Source: Bradyrhizobium tropiciagri
GTDB lineage: Bacteria; Pseudomonadota; Alphaproteobacteria; Rhizobiales; Xanthobacteraceae
Reading direction: 5' to 3'
Assembly (NCBI RefSeq): GCF_018130545.1
Contig: NZ_JAFCKF010000008.1
Coordinates: 248,001 to 312,000, forward strand
DNA length: 64,000 nt
The stretch's first letter is position 1; every line of letters begins with the position of its first letter. Position numbers and translations under genes: made by a program. Below the pieces are notes generated by a model. The model made no database searches. It was not told the origin of the DNA and saw nothing but the letters and a program-made list of their open reading frames with translations. This document shows positions 19,501-28,974 of this stretch, in pieces.

Positions 19501-21114
19501 ATGTCGACCGTTTCCACGCTTCCCGCCGCAAGGCGCTCCACCCGCAGACTGACGATCCGCCGGATCGCCGCCTGGATCGCCTCGCGCGCCATCGATCCCA
19601 AGACCAGCCTGTGGTTCGTGATCGGCTTCGCATTGGTTCACGCGGTGCTGTGGACGCTGATCCTGGTCAAGCTCAAGGCCGCGCAGGACGTCCATATGGA
19701 CGTCGCGGAGGCCTATGCCTGGGGCCAGCGCTTCCTGCTCGGCTATGGCAAGCATCCGCCGCTGTCGGGCTGGATCGCAGGCGTCTGGTTCAGGATCTTC
19801 CCCGTCACCAACTGGTCGACCTATGCGCTCGCGATGGCGACCGTTAGCTTCGCGCTGGTGGTGTGCTGGCTGATCGCGCTGCGCGTGGTCGATCGCCGCC
19901 GCGCGTTCTTCATGGTGGTGATGCTCGCGCTCTACCCGATCTTCAATTTCAAGGGCTTCAAATACAACGCCGACCTTGCGCAGCTGGTGCCGCTGCCGCT
20001 GTTGGTGCTGGCCTATCTGAACGCGTTCGAGAAGCGCAGCTTCAAATCGGGGCTGTGGCTCGGCTTCGCCGGCATGCTGGCGCTGATGACCAAATATTGG
20101 GTGGTGACGATGATCGGCGCCATCGGGCTCGCCGCGCTGATCCATCCGCAGCGCAGCCAGTTCCTGCGCTCGCCGGCGCCATGGGTTGCGATCGGCACCA
20201 TGATCGTGGCGATGATTCCGCATCTGGTCTGGCTGGAGGAGGTGAACTTCGTTCCGTTCACCTATGCCGGCGACGTCTACGCGCTGTCGAGCCGCGCGCT
20301 CAACGTGCAGCTCGTGATCGGCTATGTCGTGCACAATCTCGGGCTGCTCGCGATTCCGACCGCGCTCGGCCTCGTCGCGCTGCTGCTGGGGTCGGTGCCA
20401 TGGCGGCCGTCGGACGTGCTGGCGCGGATCTGGTCGCGCGGACCCAATCCCGCTGTGAACCTCCCGCAGGCGCTGAACGTCTGGATCATCCAGGCGATCG
20501 TCGCGATCGGGCCGCCGCTCGGTGCGCTGGCGTTCACCGTCTATATCAAGACCGATTGGGGCATCCCGCTGTTCTTCCTGGTGCCGCTTGCGCTGGTTGC
20601 GATTCCCTCGCTGCGCTTCCCGCGCATGGCGCTGTTCTCGGTCATTGCGGTCTGGTTCGTGGCCACGATCGTCACGCTGATCGCAGCACCCAGCATCGCG
20701 ACGCAGGAGATCGCGTCCAACCATGTCGGCGGCTCAACCTACGCCGCGCGCTCCGAGCTGGCGCGCGAGCTGACCGAGACCTGGCAGGCGAAATTCCATT
20801 CGCGCTGGGCGGTGGTGGTCGCACGCTCCGACATCGGCGAGCCGATGACGTTCTACAGCCCGGATCATCCGGCCTCGCTGGTGCCGGGTGAGGCGTGGAC
20901 CTCGGGGCTGACGTCGCTCGACGAGGCCAAGCGTCTCGGCTTCATCGGCGTCTGCGACACCACCGATCCGGTGTTCCTGCAGCCCTGCGAGGCGTGGATG
21001 GCCGAGCATGCCAAGAATGCCGAGCCGCTGGTGATGACCACCATGCGCTTCTTCAACGGCCATCCCGGCCCGTCGACGGCGTGGAAGGTCTATCTGGTGC
21101 CGCCTGCGAAGTAG
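19501..21114 (+). CDS. GT39/ArnT-like integral membrane glycosyltransferase
   Basis: A 537-residue protein with about 10-12 membrane helices. The first periplasmic loop has acidic residues and an Arg/Gly-rich region (DVHMDVAEAYAWGQRFLLGYGKHPPLSGW) as in the PMT_2/ArnT family, which transfers sugars from polyprenyl-phosphate donors to lipids or proteins at the periplasmic face. A soluble C-terminal domain of about 130 residues follows. I chose the ATG at 19501 because the alternative at 19483 lies inside a repeat hairpin. The acceptor is unknown; lipid A or hopanoid modification is possible. Confidence 0.82.
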   Translation: MSTVSTLPAARRSTRRLTIRRIAAWIASRAIDPKTSLWFVIGFALVHAVLWTLILVKLKAAQDVHMDVAEAYAWGQRFLLGYGKHPPLSGWIAGVWFRIFPVTNWSTYALAMATVSFALVVCWLIALRVVDRRRAFFMVVMLALYPIFNFKGFKYNADLAQLVPLPLLVLAYLNAFEKRSFKSGLWLGFAGMLALMTKYWVVTMIGAIGLAALIHPQRSQFLRSPAPWVAIGTMIVAMIPHLVWLEEVNFVPFTYAGDVYALSSRALNVQLVIGYVVHNLGLLAIPTALGLVALLLGSVPWRPSDVLARIWSRGPNPAVNLPQALNVWIIQAIVAIGPPLGALAFTVYIKTDWGIPLFFLVPLALVAIPSLRFPRMALFSVIAVWFVATIVTLIAAPSIATQEIASNHVGGSTYAARSELARELTETWQAKFHSRWAVVVARSDIGEPMTFYSPDHPASLVPGEAWTSGLTSLDEAKRLGFIGVCDTTDPVFLQPCEAWMAEHAKNAEPLVMTTMRFFNGHPGPSTAWKVYLVPPAK

Positions 21115-21120
21115 TTTCCT

Positions 21121-21264
21121 CTTACCTCGCCCCGCTTGCGGGGAGAGGTCGGATTGCATCGCTAGATGCGATCCGGGTGAGGGGGTACAGGTGTAACCGC
21201 ATTCACCGCGCGTGGAAGCAGCCCCTCACCCCAGCCCTCTCCCCGCAAGAGCGGGGCGAGGGAG
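21121..21264. repeat. intergenic repeat, CTCGCCCCGCTTGCGGGGAGAGG family (copy 1)
   Basis: A composite inverted repeat: the left end CCCCGCTTGCGGGGAGAGG is mirrored by CTCTCCCCGCAAGAGCGGGG on the right, with an inner GGGTGAGGGG/CCCCTCACCC pair. Near-full copies lie at 21121-21264 and 36221-36376, a half copy at 58636-58675, and relatives at 37801-37942 and 63235-63417. Confidence 0.78.
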
Positions 21265-21298
21265 CGCGCCGCTTCTGCGGCTCGCGAGAGTGATGGCC

Positions 21299-21625
21299 CT
21301 ACGTGCCTTCCTCGTTGAACTTGCTCGCGACAAGCTCGGCGATGGCATCCAGCGCCTCTTGCGCTTGCTCGCCCTTCGCGGAGACCACGACCGTGGTGCC
21401 GGGCCCGGCGGCCAGCATCATCAGGCCCATGATCGAGGTGCCGCCGACCGTCTCGCCGCCGCGCGTCACCCAGATTTCGGCGTTGAAGCGCTCGACCAGC
21501 TGGACGAATTTCGCCGAGGCTCGCGCATGCAGGCCGCGCTTGTTGACGATCAGCAGTTCGCGCGAGATGGCGCCCGCTGGCACGCCCGGGCCGACATGGT
21601 TTGCGCCCGGGGCCTCGTCGCTCAT
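21299..21625 (-). CDS. ptsH: HPr-like phosphocarrier protein
   Basis: A 108-residue HPr with His33 in NKRGLHARAS, the site phosphorylated by enzyme I, and Ser64 in GGTSIMGLMM, the equivalent of the serine used by HPr kinase. It has a 20-residue N-terminal extension compared with E. coli HPr. In rhizobia this is part of the regulatory nitrogen PTS, not sugar transport. Its ATG overlaps the EIIA stop (21622-21625), so translation is coupled. Enzyme I and EIIA-Ntr are not in the window. Confidence 0.95.
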   Translation of the reverse strand: MSDEAPGANHVGPGVPAGAISRELLIVNKRGLHARASAKFVQLVERFNAEIWVTRGGETVGGTSIMGLMMLAAGPGTTVVVSAKGEQAQEALDAIAELVASKFNEEGT

Positions 21626-22023
21626 TTGCCTGCGAGAACGCGGCTGGCGATGGTGACGTATTTGCGGCCGGCTTCCTGCGCCATCGCGATCGCGTCTGGC
21701 AGCGAACGCTCCTCGCGAACCTTGGCAAGCTTGACCAGCATGGGAAGATTGATGCCCGCGAGCACTTCCACCTTCGGGCGGCTCATGCAGGAGATCGCGA
21801 GGTTCGACGGCGTGCCGCCGAACATGTCGGTGAGGATCGCAACGCCATCGCCGCTATCGACGCGGTTCACCGCCTCGATGATGTCGCTTCGACAGAGGTC
21901 GGAATCGTCCTCGGCCCCGATCGTAATCGCTTCAATTTGTTTCTGCGGACCCATGACGTGTTCGAGCGCCGCTCTGAACTCGTCGGCAAGGCGCCCATGG
22001 GTCACCAGCACTAGACCAATCAT
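21622..22023 (-). CDS. manX: PTS EIIA-Man-type regulatory protein
   Basis: A 133-residue protein of the mannose-family EIIA fold with the active His9 in LVLVTHG and the conserved LTDMFGGTPSN loop. I chose the ATG at 22023 (MIGLVLVTHG) because GAGGAG lies just upstream; a longer frame to 22080 has no such site. With HPr and HprK it forms the truncated PTS of alphaproteobacteria, which lacks a permease and acts as a phosphorylation-state sensor. The gap of about 214 nt to hprK contains a GC-rich hairpin. Confidence 0.93.
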   Translation of the reverse strand: MIGLVLVTHGRLADEFRAALEHVMGPQKQIEAITIGAEDDSDLCRSDIIEAVNRVDSGDGVAILTDMFGGTPSNLAISCMSRPKVEVLAGINLPMLVKLAKVREERSLPDAIAMAQEAGRKYVTIASRVLAGK

Positions 22024-22147
22024 CGGAAACTCCTCGCGGGCGCCCTTTGGTGCACCGCACGAACGCGCCACTTTGACCATCCAGAGCCCCCGCGCAAGGG
22101 GGCATCTTGGCTAGTCTCCCGGTTCCTGGCGGTAGAGAGGGGAGGCT

Positions 22148-22167
22148 GCGCCGGCAAAATCCGGCGC
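22148..22167. repeat. short inverted repeat between hprK and EIIA genes
   Basis: GCGCCGG-CAAAAT-CCGGCGC has perfect 7-bp arms and a 6-nt loop. No T-run follows on the coding (minus) strand, so attenuation or mRNA processing is as likely as termination. Confidence 0.45.
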
Positions 22168-22237
22168 GATTGTGGATGTGATATGGTTACCAATTCCCTT
22201 CCCACAATTGGCCGCAAGATTACGGGACCATGAACTT

Positions 22238-22678
22238 TCAGGTTGTCGTCAGCGCAGCGACAACCAGCGGCAGGGGTAGGAAGCCGACCGGGACAGGAAT
22301 CCGTGGCAGTATAATACCATTAAGGCGGGTCGTGAGCGCTTCGGGCGCCGGCAGCCGCTCGGCATCGTCGGCGGCCAGGTCGACGATCAGGCCGACCACG
22401 GCCTCGCCTGCGAACGGACAATGGCGGATTCCGAGGCCTCGGACCTCGAGCAGACCGGCCAATTGCTGGGCCGGGCGAACCCACAATTGTTCGCCGGCTG
22501 TGTCGAGATGGACACGGTCATCCCCCACCAAAACGGCCGGCGGGAGTGCCCCGGTGCGCCCGGCGAGAATCAGATCGAAGGCGAGGCGCGACTTGCCCGC
22601 GCCCGACGGGCCGCGGATCAGCACCGCACGCTCGCCGACCAAAACGGCGGAGGCGTGCACGCTTGAATTGTCGCTCAT
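22238..22678 (-). CDS. hprK: short alphaproteobacterial HPr kinase/phosphorylase
   Basis: A 146-residue protein with Walker A motif GPSGAGKS (residues 23-30). It is about half the length of Firmicutes HprK and corresponds to the catalytic domain only, the usual form in Rhizobiales. It phosphorylates HPr on serine, here presumably Ser64. The start overlaps the stop of chvG by 4 bp. The order chvI-chvG-hprK-EIIA-ptsH links the acid/envelope two-component system to carbon and nitrogen status. Confidence 0.93.
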   Translation of the reverse strand: MSDNSSVHASAVLVGERAVLIRGPSGAGKSRLAFDLILAGRTGALPPAVLVGDDRVHLDTAGEQLWVRPAQQLAGLLEVRGLGIRHCPFAGEAVVGLIVDLAADDAERLPAPEALTTRLNGIILPRIPVPVGFLPLPLVVAALTTT

Positions 22679-24489
22679 AGTGTCGGCAGCCTGACCACGA
22701 AACGTGCGCCGGCCACGGTGGGATTGCCATCTTCGTCCGCGGGGCCCGGACGGTTCTCGGCCCAGATGCGCCCGCCATGCGCTTCGATGATCTGCTTGGA
22801 GATCGAAAGCCCGAGGCCGGAGTTCTGGCCAAAGCCCTGGTGCGGCCGGTCGGTGTAGAAGCGCTCGAAGATCCGCTCCAGCGCGTCCTCGCCGATGCCG
22901 GGGCCGTCATCGTCGACCACGATCTCGACCTCGCCGCGGGTGCGGCGGCAGAGGATGCGCACCTTGTCGCCCGGCTTGGAGAATGATTGCGCGTTCGACA
23001 GCAGGTTCGAGATCACCTGGCCGAGCCGGGAATCATGACCGGGCACCGAGAGCGTGTCGGTCGGTCCGCGGCCCTCGAAGCGGGCCTCGACGGCGACGTC
23101 GTGGCCGAGCCTGGTCTCGTTGGCGACGCCGGTCAGCGTGGTCAGCAGCCGCCGGAGGTCGACCGGCGCCATGTCCTGCCGCTGCAATTCGGCATCGAGC
23201 CGGCTGGCATCTGATATGTCGGAGATCAGGCGGTCGAGCCGCCTGACGTCATGCTCGATCACGGCGAGCAGCCGCGCGCGGCTGTTCTCGTTGCGCGCCA
23301 GCGGCAGCGTCTCGACCGCAGATCGTAGCGAGGTCAGCGGGTTCTTCAGCTCGTGGGCGACATCGGCGGCGAACATCTCGATCGCCTCGATGCGGCTGTA
23401 GAGCGCGTTGGTCATGTCGCGCAGCGCACCGGAGAGATGGCCGATCTCGTCGCGGCGCCCGGTGAAGTCGGGAATCTCGACGCGGGTCTGGATGCGATGA
23501 CGGACCCGCTCGGCGCTTTCCGCGAGCCGCCGCACCGGGCCTGCGATCGTGCTCGCAAGGAGCAGCGACAGCATGATCATGACGGCGGAGGCCACCCCGC
23601 CGATCTTCAGGATGGCGAGCCGTTCGGACATCACGAGCTGATCGATGTCGTCGCCCTGCGTGGTCAGCATCAATGCGCCGCGCACGGCGCGGAAGTGCTG
23701 CACCGGGACGGCAACCGACACGATGATCGCGCCGCGATCGGTGACGCGCACGGCGCTGCTGTTCATGCCCTCGAGCGATTGCGCGACTTCGGAATAGCCC
23801 TTGCCGCCTTCGGGGCCGAGCTCGCGATAGATCGGCAGGTCGCCGCGGTTGAGCCAGGTCTTGATGGTGGCCTTGGTCTTCTCATAGAGCGACGGCTTTT
23901 CCGACGGCGGCGGCAGCTCCATGCGCAGCACGTCGCCGCGCGCGAACAGGTTGCGGCTGTCGAGGATTAGGCCGCCATCGCGGTCGAAGATGCGAGCCCT
24001 CGTCTTGGTCGGCGCGATCAGGCGGCGCAGGATCGGCGCGACCCGCTCGGGATTGATCGGGAAATCAGCCGATTCATCCGGCTGGCCAAAACTCTCGCCC
24101 GGCTTGAGGTCGAGCAGCCGGTCGGGATCGATGGTGACGGTGTTGCCTTCGACGGTCGCGGATGCCGCGATCGCCTCCGAGATGATCTCGGCATAGACCA
24201 TCATGCTCTGCGTGCGCGCCTCGATCAGGCCGGCGCGGAATTGCGAGAGATAGAGGATGCTTGCGACGAGGGCGACGAGGCCGGCGAGGTTGAGCGAGAC
24301 GATGCGGCGCGTCAGGCTCGAGAACGAGAGCGCAAAGAAGAACTGACCGGCGCGGCGCAGCCAGCCGAGCGGCCGACGCCAGCCCTTGTCCTGCGCCAGA
24401 TCGTCGGCCACGGCCTCTTGATCGAGGAGCTGTGAGGCGTCCTCGGCATTCTGGCCTTGCTCGAGCTGCGTTCGATCAAGCACTGGCAA
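22675..24489 (-). CDS. chvG: sensor histidine kinase ChvG/ExoS
   Basis: A 604-residue membrane kinase. It has a cytoplasmic leader, TM1 (about 60-80), a periplasmic stimulus-sensing domain (about 85-280), TM2 (about 300-320), HAMP, HisKA with the phospho-accepting His in HELKNPLTSLRS, and an HATPase domain (DDGPGIGEDAL, SGLGLSISKQI). In rhizobia and Agrobacterium ChvG senses acidic pH and envelope state, restrained by the periplasmic protein ExoR, and controls exopolysaccharide, motility and symbiosis genes. It lies 104 nt after chvI and overlaps hprK by 4 bp. Confidence 0.95.
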   Translation of the reverse strand: MPVLDRTQLEQGQNAEDASQLLDQEAVADDLAQDKGWRRPLGWLRRAGQFFFALSFSSLTRRIVSLNLAGLVALVASILYLSQFRAGLIEARTQSMMVYAEIISEAIAASATVEGNTVTIDPDRLLDLKPGESFGQPDESADFPINPERVAPILRRLIAPTKTRARIFDRDGGLILDSRNLFARGDVLRMELPPPSEKPSLYEKTKATIKTWLNRGDLPIYRELGPEGGKGYSEVAQSLEGMNSSAVRVTDRGAIIVSVAVPVQHFRAVRGALMLTTQGDDIDQLVMSERLAILKIGGVASAVMIMLSLLLASTIAGPVRRLAESAERVRHRIQTRVEIPDFTGRRDEIGHLSGALRDMTNALYSRIEAIEMFAADVAHELKNPLTSLRSAVETLPLARNENSRARLLAVIEHDVRRLDRLISDISDASRLDAELQRQDMAPVDLRRLLTTLTGVANETRLGHDVAVEARFEGRGPTDTLSVPGHDSRLGQVISNLLSNAQSFSKPGDKVRILCRRTRGEVEIVVDDDGPGIGEDALERIFERFYTDRPHQGFGQNSGLGLSISKQIIEAHGGRIWAENRPGPADEDGNPTVAGARFVVRLPTL

Positions 24490-24593
24490 AGCTGCCGGTT
24501 GGTATGGATGTCGTCCCGCGAAGCAGATGTTTGCCCGAGCTTACCCCAGCCGTGCGGAGCCTGTCAGTTAACAAGCCGCCCGGGAAGTGCAGA

Positions 24594-25295
24594 TCAGGCT
24601 TCCTTGAAGCGATAGCCGACGCCGTAAAGCGTCTCGATCATTTCGAAGTCGTCGTCGACCACCTTGAACTTCTTGCGCAGCCGCTTGATGTGGCTGTCGA
24701 TGGTGCGGTCGTCGACATAGACCTGGTCGTCATAGGCCGCGTCCATCAGCGCGTTGCGGCTCTTCACCACGCCGGGGCGGGTGGCGAGTGCCTGCAGGAT
24801 CAGGAATTCGGTCACGGTCAGCGTCACCGGCTCGTTCTTCCAGGTGCAGGTGTGGCGCTCCGGATCCATCCGCAGCAGGCCGCGGTCAAGCGCGCGGGCG
24901 TCCGGCTCCTTCGGCGCGGCGGCCGGATCCTTCGGCTGGCCGCGGCGGAGCACGGCCTTGACGCGTTCGACCAGCAGGCGCTGCGAGAACGGCTTGCGGA
25001 TGAAATCGTCCGCGCCCATTTTCAGGCCGAACAATTCGTCGATCTCTTCATCCTTCGAGGTGAGGAAGATCACCGGCAAATCGGACTTCTGGCGCAGCCG
25101 GCGCAGCGTTTCCATGCCGTCCATGCGCGGCATCTTGATATCGAGGATCGCAAGATCGGGCGGCGACGTGCGAAAGCCATCCAGCGCCGACGCACCGTCC
25201 GTGTAGGTCATGATGCGGTAGCCTTCGGCTTCGAGCGCGATCGAGACCGAAGTGAGAATGTTGCGGTCGTCGTCGACCAAGGCGATTGTGGGCAT
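24594..25295 (-). CDS. chvI: response regulator ChvI (OmpR family)
   Basis: A 233-residue regulator with receiver domain (phospho-acceptor Asp in [13 protein letters not shown], conserved Lys in FIRKPF) and an OmpR-type winged helix ([14 protein letters not shown]). It is the partner of ChvG and the first gene of the chvI-chvG-hprK-EIIA-ptsH run. The region upstream (25296-25536) is shared with the divergent hugZ gene. It holds an imperfect inverted repeat (AAAACAGGCC ... GGCCCGTTTT, about 25478-25515) but no clear ChvI site that I can identify. Confidence 0.96.
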   Translation of the reverse strand: MPTIALVDDDRNILTSVSIALEAEGYRIMTYTDGASALDGFRTSPPDLAILDIKMPRMDGMETLRRLRQKSDLPVIFLTSKDEEIDELFGLKMGADDFIRKPFSQRLLVERVKAVLRRGQPKDPAAAPKEPDARALDRGLLRMDPERHTCTWKNEPVTLTVTEFLILQALATRPGVVKSRNALMDAAYDDQVYVDDRTIDSHIKRLRKKFKVVDDDFEMIETLYGVGYRFKEA

Positions 25296-25536
25296 GAGCT
25301 GCTTTCACAATGAGAGTGGCTTAAACGGCGGGCACTCAGGCAACGCGCCGTGGAAATGGGCTTCGAACGCGGTCAACGAGCAATGCAAGCTGGGCTGAAG
25401 TGTGACCGAGTTCCGCAAAAAATACGCTTCTGCGACCCATGCGATGGACCCCATATACCACCCTGAGACCATGAAAACAGGCCCTTTTTTCATGCGGAAC
25501 CGGCCCGTTTTGCCCTCAAAATGACCCGATAGACCC

Positions 25537-26271
25537 ATGCAACCGACCGTCGACTTCGATCCTGCCCACCTTGCCCGCTCGCTGCTGCGCCGCAGCCGGC
25601 AGGGTGCGCTCGCCACGTTGATGGCGGGCTCCGGCGATCCCTATTGCTCGCTGGTCAATCTGGCGAGCCATCCGGACGGCTCGCCGATCCTGCTGATTTC
25701 CCGGCTGGCGCTGCACACCAGGAATATCCTGGCCGACAGCCGGGTGTCGCTGATGCTGGACGAGCGCGCCGAGGGCGATCCGCTGGAGGGTGCCCGGATC
25801 ATGCTGGCGGGACGGGCAGAGGAGGTCGCAGACGCCGGGCGCGAGCTTGTCCAACGGCGCTATCTCGCCGCCCAGCCATCGGCAGAAGCCTTTGTAGAAT
25901 TTAAGGATTTCTCGTTTTTCGTGATCCGGCCGGGTGGCGCCCATCTGGTCGCCGGATTCGGCCGCATCGTCGACCTCAAGCCCGCGCAAGTTCTGACCGA
26001 TCTCGCTGGGGCCGAGGCGCTGCTGGAGGCCGAGCCGGGCGCGGTGGCGCATATGAATGAGGACCACCGCGAGGCCATGAACCTCTACGCCACGCGGCTG
26101 CTTGGCGTTGACAGTGCTGAGTGGCTTTGCACCGGCTGCGATCCCGACGGCATGGACATGCAGGCCGGCCGCGCCACGCTGCGGCTCGATTTCCCCGAGC
26201 GGGTGGCCAACGGCACCGAGCTGCGCAAGATGCTGGTGCGGCTCGCCGGCGAGGCGCGCGCCAAGTCCTAG
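25537..26271 (+). CDS. HugZ/pyridoxamine-oxidase-like protein with DUF2470 domain
   Basis: A 244-residue protein. The N-terminal split-barrel (about 10-150) resembles pyridoxamine 5'-phosphate oxidase-like flavin or heme binders; the C-terminal DUF2470 domain (about 160-240) includes AVAHMNEDHREAMNLY. HugZ-family proteins degrade heme or bind heme/flavin in iron metabolism. It lies between chvI and pckA, divergent from chvI. Its stop codon (TAG, 26269-26271) falls in the first unit of a 14-bp tandem repeat. Confidence 0.85.
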   Translation: MQPTVDFDPAHLARSLLRRSRQGALATLMAGSGDPYCSLVNLASHPDGSPILLISRLALHTRNILADSRVSLMLDERAEGDPLEGARIMLAGRAEEVADAGRELVQRRYLAAQPSAEAFVEFKDFSFFVIRPGGAHLVAGFGRIVDLKPAQVLTDLAGAEALLEAEPGAVAHMNEDHREAMNLYATRLLGVDSAEWLCTGCDPDGMDMQAGRATLRLDFPERVANGTELRKMLVRLAGEARAKS

Positions 26272-26335
26272 ACGCCAGGGCTTAGACACCAGGGCTTAGA
26301 CGCCAAGGCTTGGACGCCAAGGCATAGACCAGGGG
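26267..26335. repeat. 14-bp tandem repeat, five units, overlapping the hugZ stop
   Basis: Units begin at 26267, 26281, 26295, 26309 and 26323 with consensus CTTAGACGCCAGGG; the fifth is 13 bp. The first unit contains the hugZ stop codon. Differences between units are one to three bases, and each unit carries an in-frame or near TAG. Confidence 0.85.
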
Positions 26336-26999
26336 ATACTAACGGCGCGGTGCCCGACGAGGCATGGTGTCGCATGGCTGCGGCTGCGTGCGCATTTGCT
26401 GATGGTGTCATCCGATCACGCGTCGATCGGCGTAGGGGGCGTTTGATAGCGCGATCATTTCGCGTTGGCGCCTCGATGATGCGCAGGCACGATGCACTGA
26501 TTGCGTTACCATCGATCATGATGGTTCAGCGATCGCGTCGACTACGAACGAGAAAGTCGTTGCGGAACATTCGACGCTGCCGTGCATTGAAAGCACCCAG
26601 CTTCGACGATGGCATGTCGAGCCCGATCGAACCTGCTGGTCTGCAGCTCAACGTCGACAATGGTGCTAGCCGCGTGCAACGCGATCGTGGACGATATGCC
26701 GGGCGCTTTGCAGTGCTGCATCAACTCGCGGCAGCCTCCCTCAACGACACATCCTCAGCGCGAAATGCATACCCGGCATTCTCGGTGCCTTTTGCTCGGC
26801 ACGGTGCGGGGCACACCTCGATCGCTGGCACCCTTTGTGCATCGCAATGGCTTGTTCGCAACGGGAAAGGCGGCGAAACGTCGCCTGAGCGCAGTGAAAC
26901 GAACGAGAAAACGAAAGCAAAGCGAAAGCGTTTCGCGCTGCGGTATTCGCGCCCAATGATGTGCCCGTCTTGGAATAAACCAAAAGCCGTTCGACTGGC
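26336..26999. other. long gene-free stretch upstream of pckA
   Basis: About 660 bases without a convincing gene. Open frames exist on both strands (for example 26350-27159 plus and 26741-27157 minus) but they run through the pckA promoter and start, lack ribosome-binding sites and show no domain I know. The base composition is less GC-rich than neighbouring genes and AAAGCGAAAG-like runs appear near 26900-26935. A decayed gene or regulatory RNA cannot be excluded. Confidence 0.45.
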
Positions 27000-27028
27000 T
27001 TGGCAAGCCCGGCGATCCCCACTATTAG
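27000..27028 (+). promoter_or_regulatory. candidate promoter of pckA
   Basis: TTGGCA (27000-27005) and TATTAG (27023-27028) are separated by 17 nt, giving a leader of about 100 nt before the GTG at 27137. The match is fair and it is the best placed one seen. Confidence 0.45.
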
Positions 27029-27136
27029 GTCGCCGGACCGGAGCCGAGAGGCTATATTCTGATAACGGTCACCGCGGCGGGGCGCGACTAGCGACATTCG
27101 CGCGAACAAGGATACGCGGGTTCGAGGAGGTTCTTC

Positions 27137-28753
27137 GTGCAAGAGACGGGCGTGCATAACGGTGCCTTCGGCGCCGACAAATTCGGCTTAAAAAATCTCA
27201 AGGGCGTGCACTGGAACTATGGTGCGCCGCAGCTCTATGAGCATTCGTTGCGCAATGGCGAAGCGGTGCTCTCGGCCGATGGCGCGCTTTGCGCTGACAC
27301 CGGTGAGTTCACCGGCCGCAGCCCGAAGGACAAGTTCACGGTTCGCGACGGCCTGACCGACAAGAGCATGTGGTGGGCCGGCAACCAGTCGATCACCTCG
27401 GAGCAGTTCGCGACGCTGCATGCCGACTTCCTCAAGCATGCCGAAGGCATGACGCTGTTCGCGCAGGATCTCTATGGCGGCGCCGATCCGACGCATCGCA
27501 TCAAGACGCGCGTCTTCACCGAGCTCGCCTGGCACTCGCTGTTCATCCGCACGCTGCTCATTCGCCCGGAGACCTCGGAGCTCGCGGGCTTCGTGCCCGA
27601 GCTCACGATCATCGATCTGCCGAGCTTCCGCGCCGATCCCAAACGTCACGGCTGCAAGTCGGAGAACGTCGTTGCGATCGATTTCGCCCGCAAGATCGTC
27701 CTGATCGGCGGGTCTTATTATGCCGGCGAAATGAAGAAGAGCGTGTTCACTACGCTGAACTTCTATCTGCCCGAGAAGGGCGTGATGCCGATGCATTGCT
27801 CGGCCAACGTCGGTCCCGACGGCGACACCGCGATCTTCTTCGGCCTGTCCGGCACCGGCAAGACCACGCTCTCCGCCGATCCCAAGCGCACGCTGATCGG
27901 CGATGACGAGCATGGCTGGAGCGAGGACGGCGTCTTCAACTTCGAAGGCGGCTGCTACGCCAAGTGCATCAAGCTGTCGGGCGAAGCCGAACCGGAAATC
28001 TATGCCGCCAGCAAGCGCTTCGGCGCGGTGCTGGAGAACGTCGTGCTCGGCGCCAATGACCGTGTGCCCGATTTCGACGACGGCTCGAAGACCGAGAACA
28101 CCCGCTCGGCCTATCCGCTCGATTTCATTCCGAACGCCTCGCGCACCGGCCGCGCGCCGCATCCGAAGAACGTGGTGATGCTCGCCGCCGACGCCTTCGG
28201 CGTGATGCCGCCGATCGCCAAGCTGACGCCGGCGCAGGCGATGTATCACTTCCTGTCCGGCTACACCGCGAAGGTCGCCGGCACCGAGCGTGGTCTCGGC
28301 AACGAGCCACAGCCGGAATTCTCGACCTGCTTCGGTTCGCCGTTCCTGCCGCGCGATCCGTCGGTCTATGGCAATCTGCTCCGCGAGCTGATCGCCAAGC
28401 ACAATGTCGATTGCTGGCTGGTCAACACCGGCTGGACCGGCGGCAAGTACGGCACCGGTCGCCGCATGCCGATCAAGGTGACGCGCGCGCTGCTCACCGC
28501 GGCGCTGAACGGCTCGCTCCGCAACGCCGACTTCCGCACCGACAAGTATTTCGGCTTCGCGGTGCCGACTTCGCTGCCGGGCGTCGAGCCGCACATCCTC
28601 GATCCGATCAAGACCTGGGCCGACAAGGCCGAGTTCGACAAGACCGCGCGTGCGCTCGTCGGCATGTTCCAGAAGAACTTCGCCAAGTTCGAAGCGCAGG
28701 TCGACGCCGAAGTCCGCGCCGCCGCGCCGGAAGTGAAGCTCGCGGCGGAGTAA
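27137..28753 (+). CDS. pckA: phosphoenolpyruvate carboxykinase (ATP)
   Basis: A 538-residue enzyme converting oxaloacetate and ATP to phosphoenolpyruvate, CO2 and ADP, the first step of gluconeogenesis from C4-dicarboxylates. The P-loop [14 protein letters not shown] and the substrate and metal-binding segments ([23 protein letters not shown]) are intact. The start is GTG, preceded by GAGGAGG (27124-27130) at 6 nt. In rhizobia pckA lies beside chvI/chvG; here hugZ and an 860-bp gap separate them. It ends at a strong intrinsic terminator. Confidence 0.98.
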   Translation: MQETGVHNGAFGADKFGLKNLKGVHWNYGAPQLYEHSLRNGEAVLSADGALCADTGEFTGRSPKDKFTVRDGLTDKSMWWAGNQSITSEQFATLHADFLKHAEGMTLFAQDLYGGADPTHRIKTRVFTELAWHSLFIRTLLIRPETSELAGFVPELTIIDLPSFRADPKRHGCKSENVVAIDFARKIVLIGGSYYAGEMKKSVFTTLNFYLPEKGVMPMHCSANVGPDGDTAIFFGLSGTGKTTLSADPKRTLIGDDEHGWSEDGVFNFEGGCYAKCIKLSGEAEPEIYAASKRFGAVLENVVLGANDRVPDFDDGSKTENTRSAYPLDFIPNASRTGRAPHPKNVVMLAADAFGVMPPIAKLTPAQAMYHFLSGYTAKVAGTERGLGNEPQPEFSTCFGSPFLPRDPSVYGNLLRELIAKHNVDCWLVNTGWTGGKYGTGRRMPIKVTRALLTAALNGSLRNADFRTDKYFGFAVPTSLPGVEPHILDPIKTWADKAEFDKTARALVGMFQKNFAKFEAQVDAEVRAAAPEVKLAAE

Positions 28754-28778
28754 GCCGCGCCAACGTATGCGATTTGAA

Positions 28779-28806
28779 AAGGCGGCCCTCGTGGCCGCCT
28801 TTTTTG
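28779..28806 (+). terminator. intrinsic terminator of pckA
   Basis: AAGGCGGCC-CTCGT-GGCCGCCTT followed by TTTTTG: a GC-rich stem with a 5-nt loop and a T-run, 25 nt after the pckA stop. Confidence 0.92.
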
Positions 28807-28841
28807 TTTCGATGTCTCTATCGCCGCGCGGCGATATCTCT

Positions 28842-28953
28842 CCCCGTCATCCTGAGGTGCGAGCACTTGCGAGCCTCGAAGGATGAGCGGCCCGGCCCGT
28901 GGCCGTCGACCCTTCGAGGGCCGCTGAAGAAGCGGCCACCTCAGGGTGACGGG
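28842..28953. repeat. intergenic inverted repeat, CCCGTCATCCTGAGGTG family
   Basis: The outer arms CCCGTCATCCTGAGGTG and CACCTCAGGGTGACGGG and inner arms GCCTCGAAGG / CCTTCGAGGGC form a nested hairpin about 112 bp long between the pckA terminator and the arginase stop. Confidence 0.75.
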
Positions 28954-28974
28954 ACTGGCGTGGTCCGCGTGTCG

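Noticed and set aside
26267-26335. Possible CRISPR array
   Set aside because: The units are 14 bp and directly adjacent with no spacers; it is a simple tandem repeat.
26350-27159. A 269-codon frame in the gap before pckA
   Set aside because: It runs through the pckA ribosome-binding site and start, lacks its own and shows no family resemblance.
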